A DNA stretch of 64,000 nucleotides from Cyclobacterium amurskyense (GCF_001050135.1 NZ_CP012040.1:3799001-3863000); one strand, 5' to 3'. Shown: positions 26,453 to 34,843, counted from the stretch's first letter. Made by a program: numbers and translations. Notes: generated by a model from the sequence alone, not told the origin.

Positions 26453-27583
26453 ATGCTTGTCCTTGCAATGCTCTATTTTTTATTTGCCGTAGCTTACTTC
26501 TGGGGATTGAGGTATTTGATAAGGGTTTGGGATGACCAGACAAGAAAGCTAGGGCCTTTAGAAACGGATGACCAAAGTTTCCTAAATCAATGTACTTTAT
26601 TGGTACCTTTCAGAAATGAAGAAAATAACCTAAGCCTATTGCTCCCTCACTTTGCGGATACCCTTCCTCCATTGGTGAATGTGACCTTTATCGATGACCA
26701 CAGTGAGGACAATGGAGCTGAGATGGTGAATCGGTTTATTGAAAAGCACAACCTAATTAACTGGCAGTTAATCAAGAGTAAGGGCGTAGGGAAGAAAGCG
26801 GCGCTAAGCACAGGGATTCAAGCCAGTAAATCAGAAATTATTGTTACTACCGATGCTGATGTTAGGGTAAACAAAGCATGGTTGACCCATCTTACCGCTC
26901 CATTTCAGGACTCAAACATCCAATTGGTGGCTGGTCCTGTGATGACTATTTCAAGAAATGGTGTTTTCAGTGATTTTCAGCAAATAGAATGGGCCAGCTT
27001 AATTCTAATGACACAGGCGTCTTTTGCCAAGGGAGAGCCATTTATGTGCAGTGGGGCCAATCTGGCTTTCCGAAAGCAAGCCTTTAACGCCGTAGCTGGA
27101 TATGAAGGGAATGCCCATATTCTCTCAGGAGATGATGAATTTTTACTTAAAAAATTAAGCTATACATTTGGGCCTTCAGCTTTGGATTACCTTATAACAC
27201 CCTTTTCATTGGTAAAAACCCATGCATTAAAGACCCCAAAAGATTGGATACGGCAGCGCTCAAGATGGGCCAGCAAATGGAATGCCCATAAAGAACAAAA
27301 GCACTGGCTATCCGCGGTAATGCTTGCTGCCTTTTGCTTTCTTTTACTGACAAGTATTCCTTTGGTATTTATTTCCTGGAAATTCACATTGGGGATGCTG
27401 GTTTTTTGGGTTTTAAGGTTTAAAATAGAAAAAGAAGTTTTAGGAAAAGTTTTGGATCATTATAGGGTAAAATCTTCCAATCTAAGCTGGTTTTTAGCAG
27501 GCTGGATTTATCCTTTGCTTGTGCTTTGCACTCTTCCTTTTGCGATTTTTGGAAATTATACATGGAAAGGAAGGAAAAGCTAA
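26453..27583 (+). CDS. membrane-associated family 2 glycosyltransferase (A)
   Basis: The 376-residue protein has an N-terminal membrane helix, a GT-A domain with LVPFRNEENNL, a DDHSEDNG segment and the metal-binding TTDADVRV, followed by the acceptor-site motif RQRSRWASKW, and C-terminal membrane helices. It probably moves a sugar from a nucleotide or lipid donor at the inner membrane. The ATG at 26453 is preferred because the ATG at 26387 would lie inside ruvC. It heads a tight forward cluster that includes a second GT2 enzyme at 29729 with the same layout and a polysaccharide deacetylase, which suggests lipid or surface glycan synthesis. The substrate is unknown. Confidence 0.87.
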   Translation: MLVLAMLYFLFAVAYFWGLRYLIRVWDDQTRKLGPLETDDQSFLNQCTLLVPFRNEENNLSLLLPHFADTLPPLVNVTFIDDHSEDNGAEMVNRFIEKHNLINWQLIKSKGVGKKAALSTGIQASKSEIIVTTDADVRVNKAWLTHLTAPFQDSNIQLVAGPVMTISRNGVFSDFQQIEWASLILMTQASFAKGEPFMCSGANLAFRKQAFNAVAGYEGNAHILSGDDEFLLKKLSYTFGPSALDYLITPFSLVKTHALKTPKDWIRQRSRWASKWNAHKEQKHWLSAVMLAAFCFLLLTSIPLVFISWKFTLGMLVFWVLRFKIEKEVLGKVLDHYRVKSSNLSWFLAGWIYPLLVLCTLPFAIFGNYTWKGRKS

Positions 27584-27626
27584 TGAATCCCTTAATTTTG
27601 TGATTAGACTTAACAGAGAGGAGACA

Positions 27627-27878
27627 ATGACTAATGACGAATTTGACCTTTTGGATGAATTGTATTTTCTTCAATCCTATCAATACCTGAAATCCAGTTT
27701 GCAATGGGAAGACCACAAGTTATTGGAAAATTTAGCCCAGCTACTGGAAAAAGGTTGGATAAGATGTTATGCTGCACCGGAAAGTGAAATTTTCGATGCC
27801 CTGCCTTTAACCGATAAAGGAAAGACTTACTATTACCTTGCTACCAAAGAGGGTCTGCTCAATCACAATACCTTATAA
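27627..27878 (+). CDS. small conserved-looking protein, possible winged-helix fold
   Basis: An 83-residue acidic protein of unknown function. It is helix-rich, with LENLAQLLEKGWIRCY followed by LPLTDKGKTYYYLA, a pattern like the end of a winged helix (helix, then a wing ending in a TDKGK segment). ATG at 27627 is chosen since the upstream extension overlaps the glycosyltransferase gene in another frame. It ends one base before the start of the SpoIIE-type phosphatase gene, so the two are probably co-translated and may be functionally linked. Confidence 0.68.
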   Translation: MTNDEFDLLDELYFLQSYQYLKSSLQWEDHKLLENLAQLLEKGWIRCYAAPESEIFDALPLTDKGKTYYYLATKEGLLNHNTL

Positions 27879-27879
27879 A

Positions 27880-29097
27880 ATGACTGCAGAGACAATTAAG
27901 TACCAAAGAAAGGAACTGGAATTAAAAGCATTGCTGGAGATCACCCAAGCCATCAACGAAAATAAAAATGAGAGCGTTCTTTTAAATATTTTTAAGTTCA
28001 CCTGTCTGGTTCATTTGAATATCAAATCTCTGGTGCTCTATGTCTATAACCAACAAGAACAATTTTTCCTAAGAAGAATTTCCCATCAGGTTAAAGAAAA
28101 GCTGCCGGAAAAAATTCAGAAAGCCGATGTGCAGGAAAACAAAGAACTAGGCAAACTCAGCCTTTCCCTTTCTGAAGAATATTCCTTTGCGGAGGTAAAT
28201 ATTTATGTGCCCGTTTACCATAAAGATAAAATGCTTGCCATCCTCTTCTTGAGTACCAAAGATCAAGATGCAGGTTTGGATCTGGATTTTACCCAAGCAT
28301 TGACAAACATACTTGTGGTGGCATTGGAGAACAAGCGTTTTGCCAGAAAGCAGCTGGAACAGGAAAGTTTCCGTAAGGAAATGGAGATTGCGAGCAATGT
28401 GCAACGCATGTTATTTCCAGCTACACTTCCAGATCACAATACGCTAAAAGCGAAAGTAACCTATATCCCTCACAGTTCTGTTGGGGGTGATTATTATGAT
28501 TTGATTGAAAGGTCTGAAGATGATGTCTATTTCTGTGTAGGAGATGTTTCTGGTAAAGGAATGCCGGCATCACTGCTGATGTCCAATTTTCAGGCAGCCC
28601 TTAGGACCCTACTTCGCAGCGGAACCGATTTGAAAACAATTGTAGAGCAATTGAATTTTTCCACCTTTGATACTACAAAAGGGGAAAGGTTTATCACCTT
28701 TTTTCTAGGACATTATTCCTACAGTCAAAAGAAACTAAGCTATGTCAATGCTGGACATAATCCTCCGGTATTGTGCACAAGTGCAAGCAATTCTCCAGAA
28801 CTGCTGGAAGCTGGTACCACCATATTGGGAGCTTTCGAAACATTGCCTTTTATGGAACAGGGAGAGAGAGAAAACCTTGATCATTTTATGCTTCATCTTT
28901 ATACTGATGGTTTGACAGAAGCCTTGAACCCTAGCGGAGAGGAATTTGGTGAAGAAAGATTTTTGGCCTATATAGATGCTCATCCATCCTATAACCCTGA
29001 ACGATTTCATGAAGGATTTCTTAGTGCTTTAGCCGAGTTTTCTGACGGTATTCCCGGAAGGGACGACATTACCTTGCTAAGCCTTCAATTCAATTGA
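27880..29097 (+). CDS. GAF-type sensor / SpoIIE-family (PP2C) serine phosphatase
   Basis: The 405-residue protein has a coiled N-terminus, a GAF-like domain (about 30-165) and a C-terminal RsbU/SpoIIE phosphatase domain. Diagnostic segments are SVGGDYYDL, CVGDVSGKGMPASLLM, FFLGHYSY, NAGHNPP, LYTDGLTEA and GRDDITLLSL. Such enzymes remove phosphate from anti-anti-sigma-type proteins in partner-switching control. No STAS or anti-sigma kinase gene is close. The start at ATG 27880 lies one base after the previous stop. Neighbouring glycosyltransferases and deacetylase suggest the envelope as a possible target, which is inference. Confidence 0.92.
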   Translation: MTAETIKYQRKELELKALLEITQAINENKNESVLLNIFKFTCLVHLNIKSLVLYVYNQQEQFFLRRISHQVKEKLPEKIQKADVQENKELGKLSLSLSEEYSFAEVNIYVPVYHKDKMLAILFLSTKDQDAGLDLDFTQALTNILVVALENKRFARKQLEQESFRKEMEIASNVQRMLFPATLPDHNTLKAKVTYIPHSSVGGDYYDLIERSEDDVYFCVGDVSGKGMPASLLMSNFQAALRTLLRSGTDLKTIVEQLNFSTFDTTKGERFITFFLGHYSYSQKKLSYVNAGHNPPVLCTSASNSPELLEAGTTILGAFETLPFMEQGERENLDHFMLHLYTDGLTEALNPSGEEFGEERFLAYIDAHPSYNPERFHEGFLSALAEFSDGIPGRDDITLLSLQFN

Positions 29098-29098
29098 T

Positions 29099-29725
29099 AT
29101 GCAATTCTATAAAGTTCCGGGTATAATACCGCGCCTCTTTAATGGCTATACATGGCACAAAGACCGCAACAAAAAAACGGTATACCTGACTTTTGATGAT
29201 GGTCCAGTACCTTCAGTATCTGATTATGTGTTGAAGCTATTGGACGAGCACGAGATGAAGGCCACTTACTTTATGGTGGGAGATAATGTGTACAAAAACC
29301 CTGCTTTAGCCAATGAAGTTATTCAGGAAGGTCATGGGATAGGAAACCATACCTATCATCATCTAAGGGCTGGCAAAATGCCACTTACCGTGTACTTGGA
29401 TGATGTGGAACAATGCCGAAAGGTGATATTGGAGAAGACTGGTGTTGATACCAACACATTTCGTCCCCCCTATGGTTGGATAAATGGGCCTTATTCTCGG
29501 CATTTGTCGCAGAGATATGAAATTATCCTTTGGGACGTAATTTCATGGGATTTTAAAAGCGGATTAAATACAGGAGTAGCGCTGAATAAAATTAAGGAAC
29601 ATACAGAAAATGGTTCCATTGTTTTGTTTCATGACCAGCTCAAATCCAAAAATAATCTTCAGAAGATTTTACCAGGTTATTTAGAGTACTTGTCCTCTCA
29701 AGGATTTCAAACGGCATTATTATAA
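29099..29725 (+). CDS. polysaccharide deacetylase (NodB homology)
   Basis: The 208-residue protein carries the NodB domain: catalytic/metal aspartates in LTFDDGPVPS, the metal-binding histidines in GNHTYHHL, FRPPYG, and VLFHDQ near the end. It would remove acetyl groups from an N-acetylated sugar polymer such as peptidoglycan, chitin-like or exopolysaccharide chains. No signal peptide is visible, which is unusual for an enzyme with an extracellular substrate; it may work on a cytoplasmic precursor. It sits between the phosphatase and the second glycosyltransferase, with one- and three-base gaps, so it is in the same operon. Confidence 0.92.
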   Translation: MQFYKVPGIIPRLFNGYTWHKDRNKKTVYLTFDDGPVPSVSDYVLKLLDEHEMKATYFMVGDNVYKNPALANEVIQEGHGIGNHTYHHLRAGKMPLTVYLDDVEQCRKVILEKTGVDTNTFRPPYGWINGPYSRHLSQRYEIILWDVISWDFKSGLNTGVALNKIKEHTENGSIVLFHDQLKSKNNLQKILPGYLEYLSSQGFQTALL

Positions 29726-29728
29726 GAC

Positions 29729-30829
29729 ATGGTAGGTCAAGCAGCCCTTTTTATCGTGATTTTGGTTACCCTGATGTATGCTGCCTTGTCCTTATTGCTT
29801 CGCTTCAAATTTAAAGAATACAGCAATGTTGTGGAGGAAATGCCTTTTATATCAGTTCTCCTTCCATGTCGCAATGAAGCCGATAACCTTCAGGATTGCC
29901 TCAAAGCGCTTGAAAATATAGATTACCCATCAGAAAAAATCACGTTTTTGGTCGCTGATGACCATAGCGAGGATGAAACTGCCGAAATTTTACAGAATTG
30001 GACTTCTAAAGCTGAAAACAGAATTTTGGTACCTTTTAAGAAGAGGCCTGAAAAAGGACAAAATGGGAAGGCCTTGGCATTGGCTGTAATGGCAAACCGA
30101 GTAATATCGGGGTTATTGGTTTTTACAGATGCTGATTGCATTGTGCCAACATCCTGGTGCAGGTCCTTTGTACAGGCGTATAGTAAAGATTATGGGCTGG
30201 TTACTGGTATCACTACCGTAGCAGGAGATCGCTTGTTTGACCGCATGCAGGCTTTGGATTGGTGGCTTACTTTGGGTAAGGTAAAAGTAGTGTCAGATGC
30301 GGGCTACTCCCTGACGGCCATGGGTAATAATATGGCCATGGAAAAGGAGGCCTATTTAAAAGTAGGTGGATTTAACTCCGTTGTGCAAGAGGTTACTGAG
30401 GACCTGGCCATTTCCAAGGCTTTGTATAACAAGGGATACCGGCCGATTCATGTGGTAAATAAAGCCTCTTTGGTGAAAACAAAAGCTGAAAAAACAATAA
30501 AGGGTTTGCTCCATCAGCGCAAAAGATGGATGCGTGGAGCCTTTTTACTACCATTGATCTGGCAGGTTTTGCTGGGACTACAGGTGGTTTTTTACATTGG
30601 CTTATTGATTGGAATCTATTATGTTCCCTTGTGGACAATAGGATTCTGGTTGATTAAAATTTTCTTTCAGTCAATATTTATAAGCACTTTTTCCATGAAA
30701 ACTGGAATTAAAATCCGATTTTTAGACTTTATATACTTTGAAATTTATAATTGGTGGGTGAGTTGGGCAACAGTAATTTTTTACTTTTGTCCTGTGGCCC
30801 TTACCTGGAAAAACCGAAGCTATTTATGA
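29729..30829 (+). CDS. membrane-associated family 2 glycosyltransferase (B)
   Basis: The 366-residue protein has an N-terminal helix, GT-A segments LLPCRNEADNL, ADDHSEDETA and FTDADCIVP, the ED pair in VTEDLAIS, the QRKRWMRG acceptor motif and C-terminal membrane helices. This is the processive-type GT2 layout. It shares architecture with the enzyme at 26453. Its stop overlaps the ATG of the TatD gene (ATGA, 30826-30829). With the deacetylase directly upstream it may build or modify the same glycan; the product is not known. Confidence 0.9.
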   Translation: MVGQAALFIVILVTLMYAALSLLLRFKFKEYSNVVEEMPFISVLLPCRNEADNLQDCLKALENIDYPSEKITFLVADDHSEDETAEILQNWTSKAENRILVPFKKRPEKGQNGKALALAVMANRVISGLLVFTDADCIVPTSWCRSFVQAYSKDYGLVTGITTVAGDRLFDRMQALDWWLTLGKVKVVSDAGYSLTAMGNNMAMEKEAYLKVGGFNSVVQEVTEDLAISKALYNKGYRPIHVVNKASLVKTKAEKTIKGLLHQRKRWMRGAFLLPLIWQVLLGLQVVFYIGLLIGIYYVPLWTIGFWLIKIFFQSIFISTFSMKTGIKIRFLDFIYFEIYNWWVSWATVIFYFCPVALTWKNRSYL

Positions 30830-31608
30830 AATTTATAGAAACCCATGCCCATATATACAGTAAAAAATTTAGTGAAGACGTTGAGGAGGTTGTTCAAAGA
30901 GCCAACGATTCAGGAATAGCTAAAATTTTTATGCCCAATATAGACCTGGATTCTATAGACGGCATGTTGGCATTGGAGCAGAAGTTTCCCAATGTTTGCT
31001 ATTCCATGTTGGGCTTGCATCCTTGTGATGTGGACAAAGACTTTGAAAAAACCTTGTCCGAGATGGAAAAATGGTGGGATAAACACACATTTCACGGAGT
31101 GGGAGAGACGGGCATTGATTTGTATTGGGACAAAACGCACTTGGAGGAACAAAAAGCTTCTCTCAAAGTACATGTTGATTGGGCCAAAGAAAAGCAACTA
31201 CCATTGATTTTACATTGCAGGGAATCTTTGGATGAAACATTGGATTTGATCGGTCCTTTGTGTGATAAAAATCTTTCGGGAATTTTTCATTGTTTTTCAG
31301 GAACGGTGGAGCAAGCCAGGCAGATCATAGAAATGGGGTTTTATTTGGGAATAGGAGGCACACTCACTTACAAGAACAGTGAGGTAGGTGCTGTAATTAA
31401 AGAGTTGGGGCTTGAGCATTTGGTTCTTGAGACAGACAGTCCTTTCCTTTCTCCTGTTCCTTTCAGAGGGAAAAGGAATTCCCCTGAGTACATTCCTTAT
31501 ATTGCTGAAAAAATGGCGGAATTTACCGGAACAAGTGTCTCAGAAGTGTCAGAAATAACAAATAGGAATGCATTAAAAGTTTTCAAATTGCTTCCCGATG
31601 AATTATAA
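30826..31608 (+). CDS. TatD-family metal-dependent hydrolase
   Basis: This 260-residue protein is a TatD-type DNase-like amidohydrolase fold member with metal ligands in ETHAHIYS, GVGETGID, HCRES, FHCFSGT and ETDSPFLSP. Family members are cytoplasmic 3'-5' nucleases or quality-control enzymes. The start at 30826 is supported because MKFIETHAHIYS matches the family N-terminus and the stop of the previous gene overlaps it; a longer frame from 30751 is in another gene. The asparaginase gene overlaps its end by 11 bases. Confidence 0.92.
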   Translation: MKFIETHAHIYSKKFSEDVEEVVQRANDSGIAKIFMPNIDLDSIDGMLALEQKFPNVCYSMLGLHPCDVDKDFEKTLSEMEKWWDKHTFHGVGETGIDLYWDKTHLEEQKASLKVHVDWAKEKQLPLILHCRESLDETLDLIGPLCDKNLSGIFHCFSGTVEQARQIIEMGFYLGIGGTLTYKNSEVGAVIKELGLEHLVLETDSPFLSPVPFRGKRNSPEYIPYIAEKMAEFTGTSVSEVSEITNRNALKVFKLLPDEL

Positions 31609-32674
31609 GATTGTAAGGCTCAACACAGCGGCGAAAAAGGAAATTGAACACTCTGTATTGATTATTTATACAGGAGGTACTTTGGGTATGGCTTATGATG
31701 AAAATGGGGCTTTGGTGCCGTTTAATTTCGGTAAAATCCTTGAAAAGATACCTAACCTGAATAACCTGAACATTAGTATTACGGTAATTTCATTTCCGGA
31801 GCCCATTGATTCCTCCAATATCAACCTGAACCATTGGGTGGACATGGCCTATATCATTTACGAAAACTACGATACCTACGATGGCTTTGTGGTACTGCAC
31901 GGTACGGACACCATGGCCTACAGTGCCTCTATGCTTAGCTTTATGCTTAAAGGGCTAAATAAACCTGTGATTTTTACCGGTGCCCAACTTCCGATTAGTG
32001 CGATGCGTTCCGATGCTAGGGAAAACCTGATGACCTCTTTGGAAATAGCCATTTCCAAAGCAAATGGTAAACCCATTGTACCAGAGGTGTGCATCTTCTT
32101 TAACCACATGTTATTACGCGGCAACCGGGCTAAAAAGGTTCAAAGCGTCCATTTTGATGCCTTTGAGTCAGAAAATTATCCTCCTCTTGCCGAATCCGGC
32201 ATTATCATAGATTATAACTATGCAAGCATTAGGCCTTATGAGGAAGGTAAAAAACTTCGCTATCTCAACAAACTTGACAATAGTGTGATGGTATTGAAAT
32301 TGTTTCCTGGGATTACTGTGCAGGTAATCGAACATTGCCTCAATATGAAAGGCTTAAAAGGGGTAGTGTTGGAAACCTATGGTTCAGGAAACAGTCCTAG
32401 CGAAAGTTGGTTTATCAAAGCCATGGAAGCGGCAGTGGATAGGGGGATTTTGATTTTAAATGTTTCCCAATGCAACGGTGGTAGGGTAATACAAGGAAGA
32501 TACCAGACCAGTATGGATCTAAAAAGGGTTGGGGTTTTAAGTGGTGCAGACATTACTACAGAGGCCGCGGTTACCAAAATGATGTTCCTTTTGGCGAACG
32601 AATCTGACGAAACGGAAATCAAGCGCAAGCTAATGATGCCTTTGGCAGGAGAAATGTCAGTTTTGAACCAATAA
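31598..32674 (+). CDS. ansA: type I L-asparaginase
   Basis: The enzyme hydrolyses asparagine to aspartate and ammonia. Its 358 residues show both active-site signatures: YTGGTLGM near residue 25 and LHGTDTMAYSASM near 98, and lack an export signal, consistent with the cytoplasmic type I form. Other family segments are GAQLPISAMRSDARENL and ETYGSGNSPS. It overlaps the end of the TatD gene by 11 bases and is the last gene of the forward cluster before the tRNA gene. Confidence 0.93.
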   Translation: MNYKIVRLNTAAKKEIEHSVLIIYTGGTLGMAYDENGALVPFNFGKILEKIPNLNNLNISITVISFPEPIDSSNINLNHWVDMAYIIYENYDTYDGFVVLHGTDTMAYSASMLSFMLKGLNKPVIFTGAQLPISAMRSDARENLMTSLEIAISKANGKPIVPEVCIFFNHMLLRGNRAKKVQSVHFDAFESENYPPLAESGIIIDYNYASIRPYEEGKKLRYLNKLDNSVMVLKLFPGITVQVIEHCLNMKGLKGVVLETYGSGNSPSESWFIKAMEAAVDRGILILNVSQCNGGRVIQGRYQTSMDLKRVGVLSGADITTEAAVTKMMFLLANESDETEIKRKLMMPLAGEMSVLNQ

Positions 32675-32775
32675 TGGAGGAATTAGCAATGAGTTGACGA
32701 TCAATCTTATAGCATTGATAGCGTAATTTTTGTTTAAATACCTCGATTTTTTTCTTGAATAAAGAGTTAAATAAC

Positions 32776-32806
32776 TTGCAAGAACTGATTTTTATAATTT
32801 TCTTTG
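32776..32806 (+). promoter_or_regulatory. possible promoter of tRNA-Ser
   Basis: TTG (32776-32778) and TTTCTTTG (32799-32806) are 20 bases apart, resembling the TTG-N19/20-TAnnTTTG promoter pattern of Bacteroidota except for the TA of the -7 box. The tRNA gene begins 29 bases downstream. Confidence 0.4.
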
Positions 32807-32834
32807 TCGGCTCAATGAAACGAAATATTTCCAC

Positions 32835-32920
32835 AGAGAGGTGTCCGAGTGGTTTAAGGAGCACGCTTGGAAAGCGTGTATACTAGCAATGGTATCGAGG
32901 GTTCGAATCCCTTCCTCTCT
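32835..32920 (+). tRNA. tRNA-Ser (anticodon GGA)
   Basis: The 86-base gene folds as a serine tRNA with a long variable arm. The acceptor stem is AGAGAGG/CCTCTCT, the anticodon stem-loop is CACGC-TTGGAAA-GCGTG, and the T arm is GAGGG-TTCGAAT-CCCTT. The GGA anticodon reads UCC and UCU. CCA is not encoded. A strong terminator follows 3 bases later. The decayed accessory region begins just downstream. Confidence 0.97.
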
Positions 32921-32923
32921 TCA

Positions 32924-32963
32924 AAAAGCCAACTTTAGCAATAAAGTTGGCTTTTCTTTTTTT
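32924..32963 (+). terminator. intrinsic terminator after tRNA-Ser
   Basis: AAAAGCCAACTTTA (32924-32937) pairs perfectly with TAAAGTTGGCTTTT (32942-32955) around a GCAA tetraloop and is followed by a T-rich tract. Confidence 0.93.
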
Positions 32964-33119
32964 AGGGGTGCTTATTGGTGTGTTGATTTTTACCAGCAGT
33001 TTGAGATTGATTGCATCTACACCTTCCTATCTAATGAAGCGGTGCCTCAGAAAGAGGGCGAACTTTGGGGTTGGGAATAGTAGAAAAATTTGAAAATCAC
33101 CTGTGTTCCATTGCAAAAG

Positions 33120-33150
33120 ATTACCTTAGAAAAGAAGGCCTACTTGAAGT
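33120..33150 (+). repeat. 31-bp near-direct repeat, left copy
   Basis: ATTACCTTAGAAAAGAAGGC and the following 11 bases match 36137-36167 at 26 of 31 positions in the same orientation. It overlaps the possible N-terminal piece of the integrase remnant, so the second copy may be another integrase fragment rather than a recombination site. Confidence 0.5.
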
Positions 33151-33286
33151 GGGGTTGAAATAGAATCACGATTTAAGAGTCCAGGTATTTACGGGACACA
33201 AATACACTTCAACGACCGAGAAATACAGCCAGGACGAGGTGGAAGAGCTGAAATGGGCGATGTTGAAATATCATCCGCTGAAATGA
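33120..33286 (+). pseudogene. remnant of a tyrosine recombinase (integrase)
   Basis: One frame from 33167 to the TGA at 33284 encodes 39 residues, beginning with HDLR (the HxxR catalytic motif), then VFTGHKYTSTTEKYSQ, which holds the conserved GHK and the nucleophile tyrosine of tyrosine recombinases, and ending DEVEELKWAMLKYHPLK. The roughly 17 residues normally between HxLR and the LGH motif are missing, and an in-frame TAG precedes HDLR. A short N-terminus-like piece, ITLEKKAYLK, is at 33120-33149. It lies 200 bases after tRNA-Ser, a common integration site, and is clearly non-functional. Confidence 0.75.
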
Positions 33287-33310
33287 AACCCACAAATCCC
33301 AAAAAAACGT

Positions 33311-33318
33311 TAACTTTA
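33311..33318 (+). promoter_or_regulatory. shared upstream motif of toxin-antitoxin pair 1
   Basis: TAACTTTA, in the context CGTTAACTTTATG, matches a Bacteroidota -7-like box. It lies 23 bases before the antitoxin start. Nearly the same sequence, CGTTGACTTTATG, precedes the second toxin-antitoxin pair. No clear -33 element is seen. Confidence 0.4.
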
Positions 33319-33341
33319 TGAGGACGATACGTTATTGAGAA

Positions 33342-33587
33342 ATGGACATCAAAGCAGAAAAATTATACCTGATAGAACAGCTGGCAAGACTGGATGATAT
33401 AAAGGTAATACAGCAGATCAAAGATATATTGAATTCCCAGAAAGAACCAATAGCCGGTTATAAACCGGACGGCGGCCCCATCACCAAGTCAGAATTGGTA
33501 GCCAGAGCAAGAGATTCAAATAAAGCCATCAAAGAAGGAAGGGTGATCAGTATTGAAGATCTGGAAAAGGAATCGGAAAACTGGTAA
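33342..33587 (+). CDS. putative antitoxin of toxin-antitoxin pair 1
   Basis: The 81-residue protein has a helical N-terminus and a charged C-terminal half (ARARDSNKAIKEGRVISIEDLEKES). I do not place it in a named antitoxin family, but its size, position just before a ParE/RelE-type toxin (five bases between stop and start) and similarity to the first protein of a second pair at 34607 support an antitoxin role. It should bind and neutralise the toxin and may repress its own promoter. It lies in the accessory stretch next to tRNA-Ser. Confidence 0.72.
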   Translation: MDIKAEKLYLIEQLARLDDIKVIQQIKDILNSQKEPIAGYKPDGGPITKSELVARARDSNKAIKEGRVISIEDLEKESENW

Positions 33588-33592
33588 GTAGG

Positions 33593-33904
33593 ATGAATGT
33601 TTTAATCACCGAGCCGGCCAAAGAATCATTGAAAGAAATTTGTAAACACTACAGAAGTTTGGAGTTCAATTCTTATGCTATAAAGGTAAGAAAAACGATA
33701 CTTGGAAAAGCCAAGAGTTTATCGGACAACCCGGAAAGAGGGCAGAAAGAAGAAACATTAAAATCCCTCGATCAGGGCCATCGCTATTTACTGGTCGAAT
33801 CCCACTTTAAAATCATTTACCTGATAGACGAAAAACGGGTCATAGTGACAGATATATTTGACACCCACCAGCATCCCAAAAATATGCTCAAAGGGAACCA
33901 GTAA
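33593..33904 (+). CDS. RelE/ParE-family toxin of pair 1
   Basis: The 103-residue protein has the ParE/RelE layout: first strand NVLITEPAKESL, two helices (to about residue 45), DNPERGQKEE, then strands GHRYLLVESHFKIIYLID and VIVTDIFDTHQHPKNM. Such toxins inhibit DNA gyrase or cleave mRNA on ribosomes; which applies here cannot be told from sequence. The C-terminal DIFDTHQHPKNM pattern is common in Bacteroidota ParE-like proteins. It follows the antitoxin gene by five bases and precedes a strong hairpin. Confidence 0.85.
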   Translation: MNVLITEPAKESLKEICKHYRSLEFNSYAIKVRKTILGKAKSLSDNPERGQKEETLKSLDQGHRYLLVESHFKIIYLIDEKRVIVTDIFDTHQHPKNMLKGNQ

Positions 33905-34606
33905 TGTCGAATTAATATACTGCGTAGGTACGGGAAGTTTGCTGCAGGATTTCATTCATTCGCATGGAAATCGGTGTTCCCCGGCTGGGTGTAGAATGCT
34001 CTACACCCTTTTATTCCTAACTTACTTTGAAGACGAAATCTGTTATATGCCATTTGCAATGGCATCGGATAGACCCCCTTTAGTAAACAAATGGACAAAA
34101 ATTTGAATACTGCTTGACTAAAATTTTGAGAACCTATCCAAATTAACGACATCTTGTTCGGTTACTCGGGCAGCATTTATTTGTAATTCAATCAAGGAAA
34201 GACTATTCTTTGTTATGTGCGGTTCACGAAATAAGAGATCAGGAAATCGAGCATGACGAAATCGTCAAGTCAATGGATGGTTATCGTGGCGAGATTCCAC
34301 ACCAATAAACCAGGGCAAGTTCTGACCATTAAAAACAATTATAAACAGATGAAATTATGCTGGATTAGAAGGTTTGATAACCTTGGATCTTTGGTAATTC
34401 CGTCCAATTCCAATTACATATTGGAAAGGATAGAAGGGTGTTTTGCCAACTACACCCAGCTTACGAAGGCATAAACTACACCTAGTGGAGGCAAAGTATT
34501 GATTTGATTATACTGGAACAGAAATGAATCCGTCTCAAGCGAGAATTTTGTCATTGAAAATGTTGGTATTAAGCAAACTAAATTTAATTCAAAAATCGTT
34601 GACTTT
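33905..34606. other. non-coding, apparently decayed stretch between two toxin-antitoxin pairs
   Basis: A terminator-like hairpin lies at 33987-34008. No supportable gene was found; short frames here have no recognisable motifs. The stretch looks like degraded accessory DNA. A conserved CGTTGACTTTATG motif ends it, just before pair 2. Confidence 0.5.
33987..34015 (+). terminator. terminator-like hairpin after toxin-antitoxin pair 1
   Basis: GGGTGTAGA (33987-33995) pairs perfectly with TCTACACCC (34000-34008), with an ATGC loop, and is followed by TTTTATT. It lies 82 bases past the toxin stop. Confidence 0.8.
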
Positions 34607-34607
34607 A
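34600..34607 (+). promoter_or_regulatory. shared upstream motif of toxin-antitoxin pair 2
   Basis: TGACTTTA in the context CGTTGACTTTATG corresponds to the motif before pair 1. The first possible ATG of the antitoxin (34607) overlaps its last base. If the box is the promoter, the transcript would start downstream of that ATG. Confidence 0.4.
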
Positions 34608-34843
34608 TGGATACCGTGGGAAAAATAGACATAAAAAAGGAATTAAGGACACTGATTGAGCAGGAAAATAACCTTCATGTTTTAGAGGAGATAAAGACAT
34701 TGCTTGTTAAGTCCAGTTTAGATCCTAACCTCAGGGAAAAACTAACGTCAAGAGCTTTAAAAGCTGAAGAAGATATTAAAGCAGGTAAGGTTTATACTAG
34801 GGAAGAGTTTGAGAAGAAGCTGGATAGCAGGTTAGATCTATGA
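34607..34843 (+). CDS. putative antitoxin of toxin-antitoxin pair 2
   Basis: This 78-residue protein resembles the antitoxin at 33342 in layout: a helical N-terminus and a charged C-terminus (LTSRALKAEEDIKAGKVYTREEFEKKL, similar to the ARDSNKAIKEGRVISIEDLEKE part of the other). It overlaps the start of the toxin gene by four bases. The true start may be the GTG at 34616, because a promoter-like box abuts the ATG. Function as antitoxin is inferred from the pairing and similarity. Confidence 0.7.
   Translation: MDTVGKIDIKKELRTLIEQENNLHVLEEIKTLLVKSSLDPNLREKLTSRALKAEEDIKAGKVYTREEFEKKLDSRLDL

Noticed and set aside
32841..33080. Forward open frame overlapping tRNA-Ser
   Set aside because: It runs through the tRNA and its terminator, so it is a chance frame.
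34253..34474. 73-codon forward frame between the two toxin-antitoxin pairs
   Set aside because: No motif, no partner gene and no start signal; the stretch looks decayed.
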